Below are positions 54,310-62,903 of a stretch of DNA of 64,000 bases, piece after piece. Source of the DNA: an uncultured Paracoccaceae bacterium (GTDB lineage Bacteria > Pseudomonadota > Alphaproteobacteria > Rhodobacterales > Rhodobacteraceae); NCBI GenBank assembly GCA_947499725.1, contig CANMPK010000002.1, positions 372,001 through 436,000 of the forward strand, read 5' to 3'. The notes beneath the pieces are model-generated. The model had not been told where the DNA came from. It did not search any database and worked only from the letters and a program-made list of their open reading frames with translations. Position numbers and translations under genes: made by a program. Every line of letters starts with the position of its first letter. The stretch's first letter is position 1.

Positions 54310-55598
54310 TACACAGGTGTCCTTTGTTTCTTGGATGGTTTGGTCTCAGGCGGACGTTTGAAGGACGGGGCCAAGCAGACCTCGCCATTTTGTACGAACC
54401 GTTCGTGGTTTTGTTCGATCAGGTCAAGATCGTAGTGATAGTTCACCATGGCGCCGCTGGATTGGCCTTTGCCGTTTTCGCTGGTGTCGGCCTCGGCGTG
54501 GACCGCGTAGATTTGCGCGCCGTTGCCGAGGTGGAACCGGGCGACGGGATCATACGGCGTGCCGCGGCCCGATTTGGCGGTGGTCAGATACTCCGCTGCG
54601 GCGTCTTGCACCTCTTCCGGAGAGGCGGCGCCGTTGAGGATGGCTTTGGTTTCATCTGTGTCCTGTTCGGCCAGCCAAGCGTTGAGCTTTGGAATGGGCG
54701 AGAGGGTCACGAAGGTGTCGAGGTCAGGCAGTTCTTGACGCAGCTCGTCGACCACTTGTTTGATCAAGAGGTTGCCAAAGCTGATGCCTTTCAGGCCCTG
54801 CTGACAGTTGGAGATGGAATAGAAGACCGCGACTTTGGTGTCATGGGCTTCGCGGAGCTCTCGATCATCGGCCAATACCCGTTGGATGGAATTTGGCACG
54901 GTCATGGTGAGGGCGACCTCGACGAAGATCAGCGGCTCATCCGGCATGGTGGGGTGGAAATAGGCAAAGCAGCGGCGATCAGAGGGGTAGAGCCTGCGGC
55001 GCAGGTCGTCCCAGTCGCCGATTTCATGCACGGCTTCGTATTCCACTATCTTTTCCAGAATGCTGGCAGGGGTTTCCCAACTGATTTGACGCAGCACCAG
55101 AAAGCCACGGTTGAACCAGCTGCGCAGCAGGTGTTGGAAATCCATATCCAAGCGGCGCAGGTCTGGGTTGGCGCGCAGGGCTTTCAGCAGATCGGTGCGC
55201 ATTTTCACCAACGCGGGGGTGGCCCCCGGAGGTTGGTTGAGGCGGCGCAAAAGTTCCTGACGGCGTGGCTCGGCACTGGCGGCGACGCGGCGGTAGTCTT
55301 TCAGGTCATGGCTTTCGCTATAGGCCTGTGTGGCTGCTTGCAGGCCTGCGACGTCGATTTCCAGCGCGTCGTTCATGAAGCGGAAGAACTCTAGCTTGTC
55401 GCTGTCTTCAAGCTGGGCGTAGCGTTTCAGGATCGCCTTGGCGAGGTGAATGCCCGAGACTTCGCCTTCGGCATCCAGCAAGGCCATACACATGTCTTGC
55501 AGGGATCGCTCATCATCTGAGGCGCTGCTGCTGCGGCGACGCTCGAACAGGGTGGTGAGCATGTCTCCCAGAAAACTGCGTTGTGACATCATAGACAT
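54309..55598 (-). CDS. Malonyl-CoA decarboxylase
   Basis: Converts malonyl-CoA to acetyl-CoA and CO2; MLYCD family, about 429 residues. Landmarks are LRRLYPSDRRCFAYFHPTMP, LIFVEVALT, the segment VFYSISNCQQGLKGISFGNLL with the catalytic Ser/His-bearing core, and FVTLSPIPKLNAWL. The start is one of three ATGs at 55598, 55592 or 55589; AGGA favours 55592. It lies between the YciI-like gene (2 bases) and matB (1-base overlap), a clear operon for malonate use. Confidence 0.93.
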   Translation of the reverse strand: MSMMSQRSFLGDMLTTLFERRRSSSASDDERSLQDMCMALLDAEGEVSGIHLAKAILKRYAQLEDSDKLEFFRFMNDALEIDVAGLQAATQAYSESHDLKDYRRVAASAEPRRQELLRRLNQPPGATPALVKMRTDLLKALRANPDLRRLDMDFQHLLRSWFNRGFLVLRQISWETPASILEKIVEYEAVHEIGDWDDLRRRLYPSDRRCFAYFHPTMPDEPLIFVEVALTMTVPNSIQRVLADDRELREAHDTKVAVFYSISNCQQGLKGISFGNLLIKQVVDELRQELPDLDTFVTLSPIPKLNAWLAEQDTDETKAILNGAASPEEVQDAAAEYLTTAKSGRGTPYDPVARFHLGNGAQIYAVHAEADTSENGKGQSSGAMVNYHYDLDLIEQNHERFVQNGEVCLAPSFKRPPETKPSKKQRTPV

Positions 55599-55599
55599 C

Positions 55600-55986
55600 C
55601 TAGCTGAGGCTCACAGATTGGCCGGAGAGTTTCACGTTAAGCTGCACAGAGCCTTCGTTGATCATCCAGCGGCGCAAGACATATGTACGCGCGCCAGAGA
55701 TATGCATCGGATCCGCGGCGGCCAGCGCTTGGGCGGCTTCGAAGCTTTCGGCGCGGTACACGATCATGCCCATGCCTTCCATCATCTCACCTGATTCGTC
55801 GGACATTGGACCGGCAAAGACGAGGTTTTGGGCCGCTTCTAGTTCGGCTTGATAGGCCAAATGCGCGGGCAGGTTTTCTTTGACCGCAGCAGGGTCTCCG
55901 GCGGGCGTAGACTGAGCAATATATAGCTCTAGCGCCAATGCGCCGCGTGATTTTGCTTCGGCTTTGTAGTCATTCCAGCGTGGCAT
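55600..55986 (-). CDS. YciI-like protein
   Basis: A 128-residue protein of the YciI/EthD-like ferredoxin-fold group. LELYIAQSTPAGDPAAVKEN, LEAAQNLVFAGPMSDE and FEAAQALAAADPMHISGART match the YCII family, in which a His/Asp pair is thought to be catalytic (here DPMH). Family members act in aromatic pathways as lactone isomerases or dehalogenase-like enzymes. The ATG at 55986 has GGAG eight bases upstream. First gene of the operon with mcd and matB, divergent from the hydrolase/TRAP/dioxygenase operon. Confidence 0.82.
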   Translation of the reverse strand: MPRWNDYKAEAKSRGALALELYIAQSTPAGDPAAVKENLPAHLAYQAELEAAQNLVFAGPMSDESGEMMEGMGMIVYRAESFEAAQALAAADPMHISGARTYVLRRWMINEGSVQLNVKLSGQSVSLS

Positions 55987-56014
55987 TGAGAGGTCTCCAT
56001 TCCGCAAATTCAAG

Positions 56015-56026
56015 AAAATCGATTTT
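56015..56026. promoter_or_regulatory. ATCGAT palindrome in the divergent promoter region
   Basis: AAAATCGATTTT, a perfect 12-base palindrome, 29 bases upstream of yciI-like and 58 upstream of the FAH-type gene. Similar sites occur twice in the GntR/dctP intergenic region at 62.7-62.9 kb, so this is a candidate operator of the GntR regulator. Confidence 0.55.
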
Positions 56027-56083
56027 ATTTGACTTAGGGTCTTTTTATCGTCAAAACTGAGTCCAATCAATATGGAGGATTCG

Positions 56084-56968
56084 ATGCGTTTTATTGTGGG
56101 AACCGTAGACGGCACGCAGAGCGTGTTCGCGGTAACTGGCGATCGCGCTGTTAATTTGAGCGCTGCTCATCCTGAGGTCGGCTCTGATCTGAGTGGCATC
56201 GTGGGCAACCCTGATCTGCTGTCTAAACTGGGCGAGATCAGCGCGGATGCTGCGACGGTTGCTGTGGCTGACATTACACCTGCACTGCCGATTGAAGCGC
56301 CGGGCACGATTATCTGCCTTGGCTTGAACTACGTCGAGCACATCAAAGAAGGTGGCTATGACATTCCGGATTATCCGGCGTTGTTCATGCGTGGCAAAAG
56401 CTCGATCATGGCGGCTGGTGCGCCGATGGTGCGCCCAACTTGTTCTGAGCGTTTAGACTATGAAGCCGAGCTGATGCTGATCATTGGCAAAGGCGGTCGT
56501 CACATTTCTGAAGCGGATGCTTTGGATCATGTGTTTGGCTATACCGTGTTTAACGATGGCTCTGTGCGCGATTACCAGCGCAAGACGCACCAGTGGACAC
56601 CAGGTAAGAACTTTGACGACACCGGCGCGATTGGTCCGTTTGTTGTGACGCCAGATGAGGTGCCTGAGGGTGCGGCTGGTTTGAAGATCGAAAGCCGTGT
56701 GGGCGATGAGATTCTGCAATCGTCCAACACTGGCAATATGATCTGGTCTGTTGCGCAGACGATTGCGATTATTTCAGAGTACACAACGCTGAAGCCGGGT
56801 GATCACATCGCGATGGGCACGCCTCCGGGTGTGGGTCATGCGAAGAAGCCGAACCCACGTTGGTTGGTGCCGGGTGAAGTCGTGGACATCGAGATCGAAG
56901 GCATTGGCATTTGCTCTAGCCCGATTGTCGATGAAGCTGCGGTTTCCGGTCAGGCGGCGGCTGAATAA
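56084..56968 (+). CDS. Fumarylacetoacetate hydrolase (FAH) family enzyme
   Basis: A 294-residue FAH-superfamily enzyme, Mg-dependent hydrolase or decarboxylase of oxo-acids. ICLGLNYVEHIKEGGYDIPD, YPALFMRGKSSIMAAGAPM, the metal ligands in LDYEAELMLIIGKGG and FNDGSVRDYQ, and KNFDDTGAIGPFVV are typical. GGAGG five bases ahead of the ATG at 56084 decides the start over the ATG at 56072. It opens the operon with the RutE-like, OsmC, TRAP and dioxygenase genes. Likely step: hydrolysis of a ring-cleavage product. Confidence 0.9.
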   Translation: MRFIVGTVDGTQSVFAVTGDRAVNLSAAHPEVGSDLSGIVGNPDLLSKLGEISADAATVAVADITPALPIEAPGTIICLGLNYVEHIKEGGYDIPDYPALFMRGKSSIMAAGAPMVRPTCSERLDYEAELMLIIGKGGRHISEADALDHVFGYTVFNDGSVRDYQRKTHQWTPGKNFDDTGAIGPFVVTPDEVPEGAAGLKIESRVGDEILQSSNTGNMIWSVAQTIAIISEYTTLKPGDHIAMGTPPGVGHAKKPNPRWLVPGEVVDIEIEGIGICSSPIVDEAAVSGQAAAE

Positions 56969-57630
56969 TGGTGGCGGCTCCAGAGAATTTGGACGATTTG
57001 CGCGCACAGGCTCAAGAGGCTGTGCGGGCGCTTCGCTCTCGCAAGACAAAGCTCGATGATGACTCGATTGATCTGATCCTGCGCGATGCGCGTTCGCATT
57101 ACGCTTGGAAAGATGAACCGGTCAGCGACGAGATCCTGCACACGCTTTACGACATCACGATCAATGGCCCGACCAGCATGAACACATGTCCGGCGCGGTT
57201 CATTTTTGTGCGCAGCGAGGCGGGCAAAGATCGTTTGGCGAAGTCGTTGAAGGCCAAGAACATCGATAAGATGCGCGCGGCGCCCGTTTGCGCGATTATC
57301 GCTTGGGATCCGAAATATTGGGAGCGTCTGGATTTCCTGTTCCCGCATGAGGATCGTAAGCCGATGTTTGCTGGGAATGAGGCTTACGCCCATGACACAG
57401 CCTATCGCAATTCGACCCTGCAAGGGGCCTATTTCATGATCGCAGCGCGTGCGCTGGGCTTGGATGTGGGCGCGATGTCTGGCTTTTCCAATGAAATCGT
57501 CGATCAAGAATTTTTCGCGGAAAATGGATGGAAATCCAATTTCTTGTGTAACCTAGGCTATGCCGATGAGTCGGCACTGTTTCAGAAACTGCCTCGGTTC
57601 GCATTCGAGGACATCTGCACAATTCTCTGA
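56968..57630 (+). CDS. Nitroreductase family, RutE-type (malonic semialdehyde reductase-like)
   Basis: A 220-residue flavoprotein of the nitroreductase superfamily, closest in pattern to RutE (HadB/RutE branch): RDARSHYAWKDEPVSDEIL, INGPTSMNTCPARFIFVRSE, AIIAWDPKYWERLDFLFPHE, and LGLDVGAMSGFSNEIVDQEF. RutE reduces malonic semialdehyde to 3-hydroxypropionate in uracil breakdown, yet no other rut gene is here. It overlaps the FAH gene by one base. In this operon it may reduce an aldehyde or unsaturated intermediate; inference. Confidence 0.85.
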   Translation: MVAAPENLDDLRAQAQEAVRALRSRKTKLDDDSIDLILRDARSHYAWKDEPVSDEILHTLYDITINGPTSMNTCPARFIFVRSEAGKDRLAKSLKAKNIDKMRAAPVCAIIAWDPKYWERLDFLFPHEDRKPMFAGNEAYAHDTAYRNSTLQGAYFMIAARALGLDVGAMSGFSNEIVDQEFFAENGWKSNFLCNLGYADESALFQKLPRFAFEDICTIL

Positions 57631-57644
57631 CCATAGGAGAGTGA

Positions 57645-58100
57645 ATGACAGTAAAGATGAAGAATACGGTTCGGTTGCGGGCAAAGGGAGATTGCCCCAG
57701 CCATTCCTTGTCGAATATCGCGGTGCGGGATCTTTCCTTTGCCATCGATGAACCTACCGAGCGGGGCGGAACCAATCTCGGCCCCACTCCGACTGATACC
57801 GCATTGGCGGCCCTGATCGGCTGCACCAATGTGATCGGTCATAAATGTGCCCATCAGCTTGATATTGAGATCGGCACATTAACGATCAACGCGTCCTGTG
57901 AATTCGACAGGCGCGGCGTGACCCTGACAGAAGAAATCGACGTTCCTTTTGTTTCTGTCACGCTTGATATCGTTGCCAGCGGCCCAGCGTCAGAGGAGCA
58001 ACTGCAAGCAGTTGGACGTGAAACCGCTAAATTCTGTCCGCTTTCAAAACTGTTTGAAGCGGCGGGAACGACAGTTGTCACAAACTGGAGAACGGCCTGA
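57645..58100 (+). CDS. OsmC family protein
   Basis: A 151-residue OsmC-fold protein. The two redox cysteines are conserved in ALIGCTNVIGHKCAHQL and TAKFCPLSKLFE. OsmC/Ohr proteins reduce peroxides; other members bind or modify catabolic intermediates. GGAGAG lies before the ATG. Placement inside a catabolic operon suggests handling of reactive intermediates; inference. Confidence 0.88.
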   Translation: MTVKMKNTVRLRAKGDCPSHSLSNIAVRDLSFAIDEPTERGGTNLGPTPTDTALAALIGCTNVIGHKCAHQLDIEIGTLTINASCEFDRRGVTLTEEIDVPFVSVTLDIVASGPASEEQLQAVGRETAKFCPLSKLFEAAGTTVVTNWRTA

Positions 58101-58147
58101 AAAGGCCACAATAGGCTCTGTTTAGAGCCGATTTTGGGAGGAAAACT

Positions 58148-59236
58148 ATGATTACGAAATGGACACGTCGTACTTTGATGGGCGCGCTGTTGGCAGGTGC
58201 AACTGCCATGCCTGCTCTCGCGACCGAAACCATCAAAGCTGTTGTCATCGACGGCTATCCAGCGCGTGCGCTTTGGGTGAAAGAATTCACTGGATTCTTT
58301 ATTCCTGAAGTCGACAAGCGTCTGGCTGAGACCGGCAATTACAAGATGGACTGGCAAGAAAGCTATGGCGGCACAATCGTGAAGCCAAAGGGCGTTCTGG
58401 AAGGTGTGAAGCTGGGTTTGGGTGATATTGGTATCGTCACAACTATCTTCCACAACTCTAAACTGCCAAGCCAAGCGCTGTCTGCTGTAACGCCTTTCGT
58501 GGCGGCGGATGCCCGTGCGGTGGCGCAAGCGGTGGATGAGATCGCCAAAGAATACCCAGCGATGCAAGCGGAATTCGCCGAGCAGAACCAAGTGTATCTG
58601 GCGACGGGCGTTGTGCTGGACACGTATCAGGTCTTCTCGAAATCCGAGATCGGGTCTTTGTCTGATCTGGAAGGGTCCAAAGTGGCCGGTGCTGGTATGA
58701 ACCTGCGCTATCTGGAAGGTATTGAAGGCGCGGCGGGTGTGCGTGGTGGTCTGACGGACTTCTACAACATGCTGCAAACCGGTCTGGTGGATCACGCGAT
58801 GCTGTGGCCAGAAGCGGCGAAGACCTTCAAGATTGCAGAAGTGGCGCCTTACATGCTGCGTGCGGATCTGGGTGCTGTGAATTCCAAGACGATCACAGTG
58901 AACAAAGACTACTGGGAAGGTCTGCCTGATGAGGTGAAGACGGTTCTGGGTGAAGTTGCTGTTGCCTATCGTGACCACGTTGCGGGTATCGCAATGGATC
59001 GTGCACAAGAAAGCCGTGATGCCTTTGTGGCTGCCGGTGGCACAATCGTGGAACTGTCTGCTGAAGAGCGTGCCTCTTGGGCGGCGGCGATGCCAAACCT
59101 TGCACAGGAATGGGCCGCAAGCCTGAACGATGCAGGTCAGCCAGGCAGCGATATGCTGAATGCCTATATGGGCAAGCTGTCCGACGCAGGGTTTACCCCA
59201 GTGCGTGACTGGGCTGCTGAATCCGCAACGAACTAA
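58148..59236 (+). CDS. TRAP transporter solute-binding protein (DctP family)
   Basis: A periplasmic substrate-binding protein, 362 residues, with a signal peptide containing RRTLMGALLAGATAMPALA; the twin arginine may mean Tat export. DctP features are VLEGVKLGLGDIGIVTT, FSKSEIGSLSDLEGSKVAG and LRYLEGIEGAAGVRGGLTDF, with the conserved Arg that binds a carboxylate group probably in NLRYLEG. Strong GGAGG upstream. Permease genes follow directly, forming a complete TRAP system for an organic acid. Confidence 0.92.
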   Translation: MITKWTRRTLMGALLAGATAMPALATETIKAVVIDGYPARALWVKEFTGFFIPEVDKRLAETGNYKMDWQESYGGTIVKPKGVLEGVKLGLGDIGIVTTIFHNSKLPSQALSAVTPFVAADARAVAQAVDEIAKEYPAMQAEFAEQNQVYLATGVVLDTYQVFSKSEIGSLSDLEGSKVAGAGMNLRYLEGIEGAAGVRGGLTDFYNMLQTGLVDHAMLWPEAAKTFKIAEVAPYMLRADLGAVNSKTITVNKDYWEGLPDEVKTVLGEVAVAYRDHVAGIAMDRAQESRDAFVAAGGTIVELSAEERASWAAAMPNLAQEWAASLNDAGQPGSDMLNAYMGKLSDAGFTPVRDWAAESATN

Positions 59237-59250
59237 GCGGAGCGGCGTAC

Positions 59251-59760
59251 GTGAGAGACGTTATCGTCAAAATCGCCGGCGGAGTGGCTATGGCAGCCAA
59301 TGCCGCCGGCACCTTTGTGGTCATCGCGCTGATTGCCGTGGTGAACTACGATATCATTGCCCGGGGATTGTTTAACAAACCCTTCCTGGGTGCCGTTGAA
59401 GTGGTGCAATTCTCGATGGTGTTGATTGTGTTTCTGCAGCTTCCCGACGTTGTGCGGGTGGGGCGTTTGACGCGATCTGACGGCTTGCTGGGCATGTTGT
59501 CGATGAAGGCACCGGCCAAGGGGCTGTTCCTACGTCGGTTGATTGATGTGATCAGCGCTGTGTTCATGCTTTTGGTCGCCTATGCGATCTGGCCTGAATT
59601 CGTCGAGATGTGGGAGAGCCGAGACTTTTTTGGCGTGCCGGGTGTGTTCACAGCGCCTTGGTGGCCGGTCAAGCTGGTGATCTTTCTAAGCGCCTGCCTC
59701 TGTGCGCTTCACTTCCTTTTACATGTCATCACGCGACGCGATGACAAAGCGCAACGATAG
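59251..59760 (+). CDS. TRAP transporter small permease (DctQ)
   Basis: A 169-residue protein with four membrane helices (AANAAGTFVVIALIAVVNYD, AVEVVQFSMVLIVFLQLP, LIDVISAVFMLLVAYAIW, PVKLVIFLSACLCALHFL) and the GxxEVVQ-type pattern of DctQ. It starts at GTG 59251. It pairs with the large permease 11 bases downstream. Confidence 0.93.
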   Translation: MRDVIVKIAGGVAMAANAAGTFVVIALIAVVNYDIIARGLFNKPFLGAVEVVQFSMVLIVFLQLPDVVRVGRLTRSDGLLGMLSMKAPAKGLFLRRLIDVISAVFMLLVAYAIWPEFVEMWESRDFFGVPGVFTAPWWPVKLVIFLSACLCALHFLLHVITRRDDKAQR

Positions 59761-59771
59761 GATAACGGCAT

Positions 59772-61079
59772 ATGACTCCTGTTGAAATTGGCCTGATCTC
59801 GATCATTGCGATTATCGTTCTGATCTATATGGGCGTATATATTCCGATTGCGCTGGGTGTGGTCAGCTTTCTGGCGATCTACATCATTCGCGACAATGTG
59901 GACTTGTCCTTTGCGCTGCTGAAAATCGCCATTGGCGACAGTGCGATGGAATATACCTTTGCGACCATTCCGCTGTTTACCTTTATGGGGCTGATCGTCT
60001 CGAAGGCCGGATTGGGCGCGGATATTTACGGCGTGATGAACCAAGGGTTCCGCCGGATTACGGGCGGCATTGGCATGGCGACCGTTGGCGCCAATGCGGT
60101 GTTCGCGGCGGTGACGGGCTCGTCGATTGCCTCGGCGTCTGTGTTTACCAAGATGTCGGTGCCAGAGATGATGCGCCACAAATACAACCCGCGCTTTGCG
60201 GTGGGCGTTGTGGCCGGTAGCTCGGTTCTGGGCATGATCATTCCGCCCTCGGCGATGTTGATCATTTACTCTTTCGTGGCAGAGCAATCCGTGGGCGAGA
60301 TGTTCTTGGCCGGTGTTGTGCCGGGCCTGATGCTGGCCGTGGCTTATGTGGCGGCGATCTGGTTCATGGGCCGCTTTACCCCCAAGTTTGTGGGCGGCGA
60401 AAAGATCGAAGACGAAGACCTGATGGGTTGGGGCGAGATCATCGCCAAGACTCTGCCGATTGTCTTGCTGATCGTGGTGGTTCTGGGCGGGATTTACACC
60501 GGTTGGACAACCCCTGTTGAAGCGGGTGCCGCGGGGTCCTTGTTGGGGATTATCATCGCGGCGGTGCGTCGTCGGATCACGTTGAAGACCTTTTGGGAAA
60601 CCGTGATTGAAACCGGCCATATCACAGCGGCGATTTTGTTCCTGATCACAGCGGCATCGATGTATGCGCGTATGCTGGGGATTGCGGGCTTGCCGAATGC
60701 GCTGTCGGATATTCTGGCGGCCAATCAGCTAAGCTTTTTCTGGATCATGGTGATCTATGTGATCCTGATGCTGTTCTTGGGCACGATCTTGGACACGGCC
60801 TCGATCATTCTGATTGTCGTGCCGCTGTTCCTGCCGCTGATCGAACCGATGGGCCTGAGCCTTGTGTGGTTTGGCATCGTCAGTGTTGTGGCCGCTGAAA
60901 TCGGGCTGCTGACGCCGCCTTTGGGGCTGAGTTGTTTTGTCATCAAAGCGACGCTTGATGATGATCGCATTGCCTTGAAGGATGTGTTTCTTGGCGCGCT
61001 GCCCTTTGCCTTTGTTATGCTGATTGTTCTGGTCTTCTTGATCCGGTTCCCAGCCTTGAGTCTTGCCATTTTAAACTAA
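59772..61079 (+). CDS. TRAP transporter large permease (DctM)
   Basis: A 435-residue, twelve-helix sodium-driven permease of the DctM family. PLFTFMGLIVSKAGLGADIY, ANAVFAAVTGSSIASASVF, SVLGMIIPPSAMLIIYSF, GAAGSLLGIIIAAV and the C-terminal AAEIGLLTPPLGLSCFVIKA are diagnostic. Together with the small permease and binding protein it imports an acid substrate into the cytoplasm. Confidence 0.95.
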   Translation: MTPVEIGLISIIAIIVLIYMGVYIPIALGVVSFLAIYIIRDNVDLSFALLKIAIGDSAMEYTFATIPLFTFMGLIVSKAGLGADIYGVMNQGFRRITGGIGMATVGANAVFAAVTGSSIASASVFTKMSVPEMMRHKYNPRFAVGVVAGSSVLGMIIPPSAMLIIYSFVAEQSVGEMFLAGVVPGLMLAVAYVAAIWFMGRFTPKFVGGEKIEDEDLMGWGEIIAKTLPIVLLIVVVLGGIYTGWTTPVEAGAAGSLLGIIIAAVRRRITLKTFWETVIETGHITAAILFLITAASMYARMLGIAGLPNALSDILAANQLSFFWIMVIYVILMLFLGTILDTASIILIVVPLFLPLIEPMGLSLVWFGIVSVVAAEIGLLTPPLGLSCFVIKATLDDDRIALKDVFLGALPFAFVMLIVLVFLIRFPALSLAILN

Positions 61080-61091
61080 AGGAAGTCGTCT

Positions 61092-61964
61092 ATGCGTGAC
61101 GTCACCAAAGACAATATTACCGATGTGTTCATGAGCTATATGGGCGAGGATATGAACCCGCGCCTGCGTGAAGTTCTGTCGAGCCTTGTGAAACATCTGC
61201 ATGCTTTTGCGCGGGAAACCAACCTGACCCACGAGGAATGGAACACCGGCATCGCTTTCCTTGAAAAGGCGGGCGAGATTTCGGATGCAGAGCGGCATGA
61301 GTTTGTGTTGTTGTCTGACGTGTTGGGCCTGTCTTCCTTGGTGGATATGCTGCACAATCGGCCTGAAGGCACCTCGTCTTCGGTGCTCGGGCCGTTCCAT
61401 ATCACGGGATCGCCAGATTTGGCGGTTGGCGCGGATATGCGCAAAGACTTTGACGATACGGTGTTGTTGGTGGAAGGGATCGTAAAAGACCCTGATGGCA
61501 ATCCCATTCCAGGGGCGACCTTGGATATTTGGCAGACGGCGCCGAATGGTTTGTATTCCAGCCAAGACCCTGACCAAGACACCTATTCCTTTCACGGTTT
61601 GCAAAAGGTCGGGGACGATGGGCGCTATGCGTTCACCTCGGTGCGGCCTGTGGAATATACGGTGCCGTCTGATGGGCCGGTTGGGGATATTCTGCGTGCC
61701 TGTGGGCGGCATCCTTGGCGTCCGTCGCATTTGCACTTCATTGCAGAGGCTGAGGGGTTCCGGCCGCTTGTGACAGAGGTCTTCCCAGAGGATGACAAGT
61801 ATCTGGACAATGACACCGTGTTTGGCGTGCGCAAAGACTTGGTGATGACCTACGTGCCGATGCCAGCAGGCAGCTTCCCTGAGGAAGGTTATGAGCTGTC
61901 AGGCAAGGTGCCGGGGGATTATCTGAAGGTGAATTTTGATCTGACTTTGGTGCCAAAGGACTAA
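61092..61964 (+). CDS. Intradiol ring-cleavage dioxygenase (hydroxyquinol/catechol 1,2-dioxygenase-like)
   Basis: A 290-residue non-haem Fe(III) dioxygenase. The N-terminal dimerisation helix domain (VFMSYMGEDMNPRLREVLSS) is followed by the catalytic beta domain from about 95. The iron ligands are visible as Tyr in TAPNGLYSSQDP, Tyr in SVRPVEYTVPSDG and two His in HPWRPSHLHFIAEAEG. The size and the N-terminal domain fit hydroxyquinol 1,2-dioxygenases. No maleylacetate reductase is in the window, so the pathway may differ. Last gene of the operon, with AGGA ahead of the ATG. Confidence 0.92.
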   Translation: MRDVTKDNITDVFMSYMGEDMNPRLREVLSSLVKHLHAFARETNLTHEEWNTGIAFLEKAGEISDAERHEFVLLSDVLGLSSLVDMLHNRPEGTSSSVLGPFHITGSPDLAVGADMRKDFDDTVLLVEGIVKDPDGNPIPGATLDIWQTAPNGLYSSQDPDQDTYSFHGLQKVGDDGRYAFTSVRPVEYTVPSDGPVGDILRACGRHPWRPSHLHFIAEAEGFRPLVTEVFPEDDKYLDNDTVFGVRKDLVMTYVPMPAGSFPEEGYELSGKVPGDYLKVNFDLTLVPKD

Positions 61965-61995
61965 GGTTAGCATCCTTGAACATCAGGCGGCGCGT

Positions 61996-62676
61996 TTAAC
62001 CGAGCGCGCCGTCTCCTAAAAGACCCGATAGGAATTCGCCGGTCAGGCGGTAATGGGTCAACAGGCGCTCGCTGGCTTCTTGGGTGTTGCCCGCGATGGC
62101 CGCTTCCAAAATTCCAGAATGTTCTTCGCCCACGTCGCGCTTTTGATAGTTCAGCGCGCTGCCCGCCAAATAGCGGTAGCGGATGTTCAGATCATAAAGC
62201 TGCGAGCAGAATTTCATTAGGATCGGCGATTGCGCATTGGCCAGCAGGGCCATGTGGAAGGCTTTGTGTACCTCTTCGAAGGCTTCAGAGCCTTCGGTTT
62301 TCGCGCGACGCAAACGGTGATGGGCCAGAACAACATCTTCTTCCCAGTCTTGCGTGCGATTGGCGATGCTTTCGCGCAGGGCCAGATCTTCGAGCGTACA
62401 GCGCAGGGTCAGAATTTCGTTGAAGTTCTCGGCGCTGATTTCGGCGGTGCGAAAGCCGCGTTGATCCAGACGTTCCACAAGGTTGTCTGAGGTCAAAAGG
62501 CTGAGCGCTTCGCGGATTGGGGAGGCGCCGGTATCAAGGCGTTGGCGTAGCCCGTCGATCTTGAGCTTTTCACCTGGCTTCAGAACACCGGTGACAATCA
62601 TTTTGCGCAACGTGTTATAGGCGCGTTGGGTCGCAGACCCGTCACCTGTTGGCATGGCTTGTCCGGAAATGTTCAT
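61996..62676 (-). CDS. GntR family regulator with FCD domain
   Basis: A 226-residue regulator. The winged helix reads ATQRAYNTLRKMIVTGVLKP, KIDGLRQRLDTGASPIREAL, LLTSDNLVERLDQRGFRTA. The FCD domain (about 95-220) has the metal-binding Asp/His pattern LTLRCTLEDLALRE, VHKAFHMALLANAQ and EEHSGILEAAIAGN. FCD regulators usually repress catabolic operons until an organic acid binds. The ATG at 62676 fits. Convergent with the dioxygenase and divergent from a second dctP gene; ATCGAT palindromes in between and at 56.0 kb are its likely operators. Confidence 0.92.
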   Translation of the reverse strand: MNISGQAMPTGDGSATQRAYNTLRKMIVTGVLKPGEKLKIDGLRQRLDTGASPIREALSLLTSDNLVERLDQRGFRTAEISAENFNEILTLRCTLEDLALRESIANRTQDWEEDVVLAHHRLRRAKTEGSEAFEEVHKAFHMALLANAQSPILMKFCSQLYDLNIRYRYLAGSALNYQKRDVGEEHSGILEAAIAGNTQEASERLLTHYRLTGEFLSGLLGDGALG

Positions 62677-62706
62677 CGGCCCCCCCTGGCTATTTGTCGA
62701 TAGCGA

Positions 62707-62718
62707 ATTATCGATTTT
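62707..62718. promoter_or_regulatory. ATCGAT-type operator proximal to gntR
   Basis: ATTATCGATTTT, the exact reverse complement of AAAATCGATAAT at 62845. Read toward gntR it offers GATAAT as a -10 box 31 bases before the start, so autoregulation is possible. Confidence 0.5.
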
Positions 62719-62827
62719 CACGACCCGTATTTCGGCGCGCTTTTTCGCACAGTTATATGGCGTTTCCAATGGGTGCGCGCGCGGTTTCGGTGAAAACCCT
62801 CTCCTTGCTAATAATTTTGCCGATATG

Positions 62828-62856
62828 TTGACAGAAATCAATGAAAAATCGATAAT
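62828..62856 (+). promoter_or_regulatory. Sigma-70 promoter with overlapping ATCGAT operator for dctP
   Basis: TTGACA (62828-62833), a 17-base spacer and GATAAT (62851-62856) make a near-consensus housekeeping promoter. The operator AAAATCGATAAT (62845-62856) covers the -10 box, an ideal position for repression. The dctP start lies 48 bases downstream. In the 227-base gap nothing else is evident. Confidence 0.7.
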
Positions 62857-62903
62857 ATTGAAAGGTGGGCAGATTCTGCGCACCAACCTTGGGAGGAAAT
62901 ACG

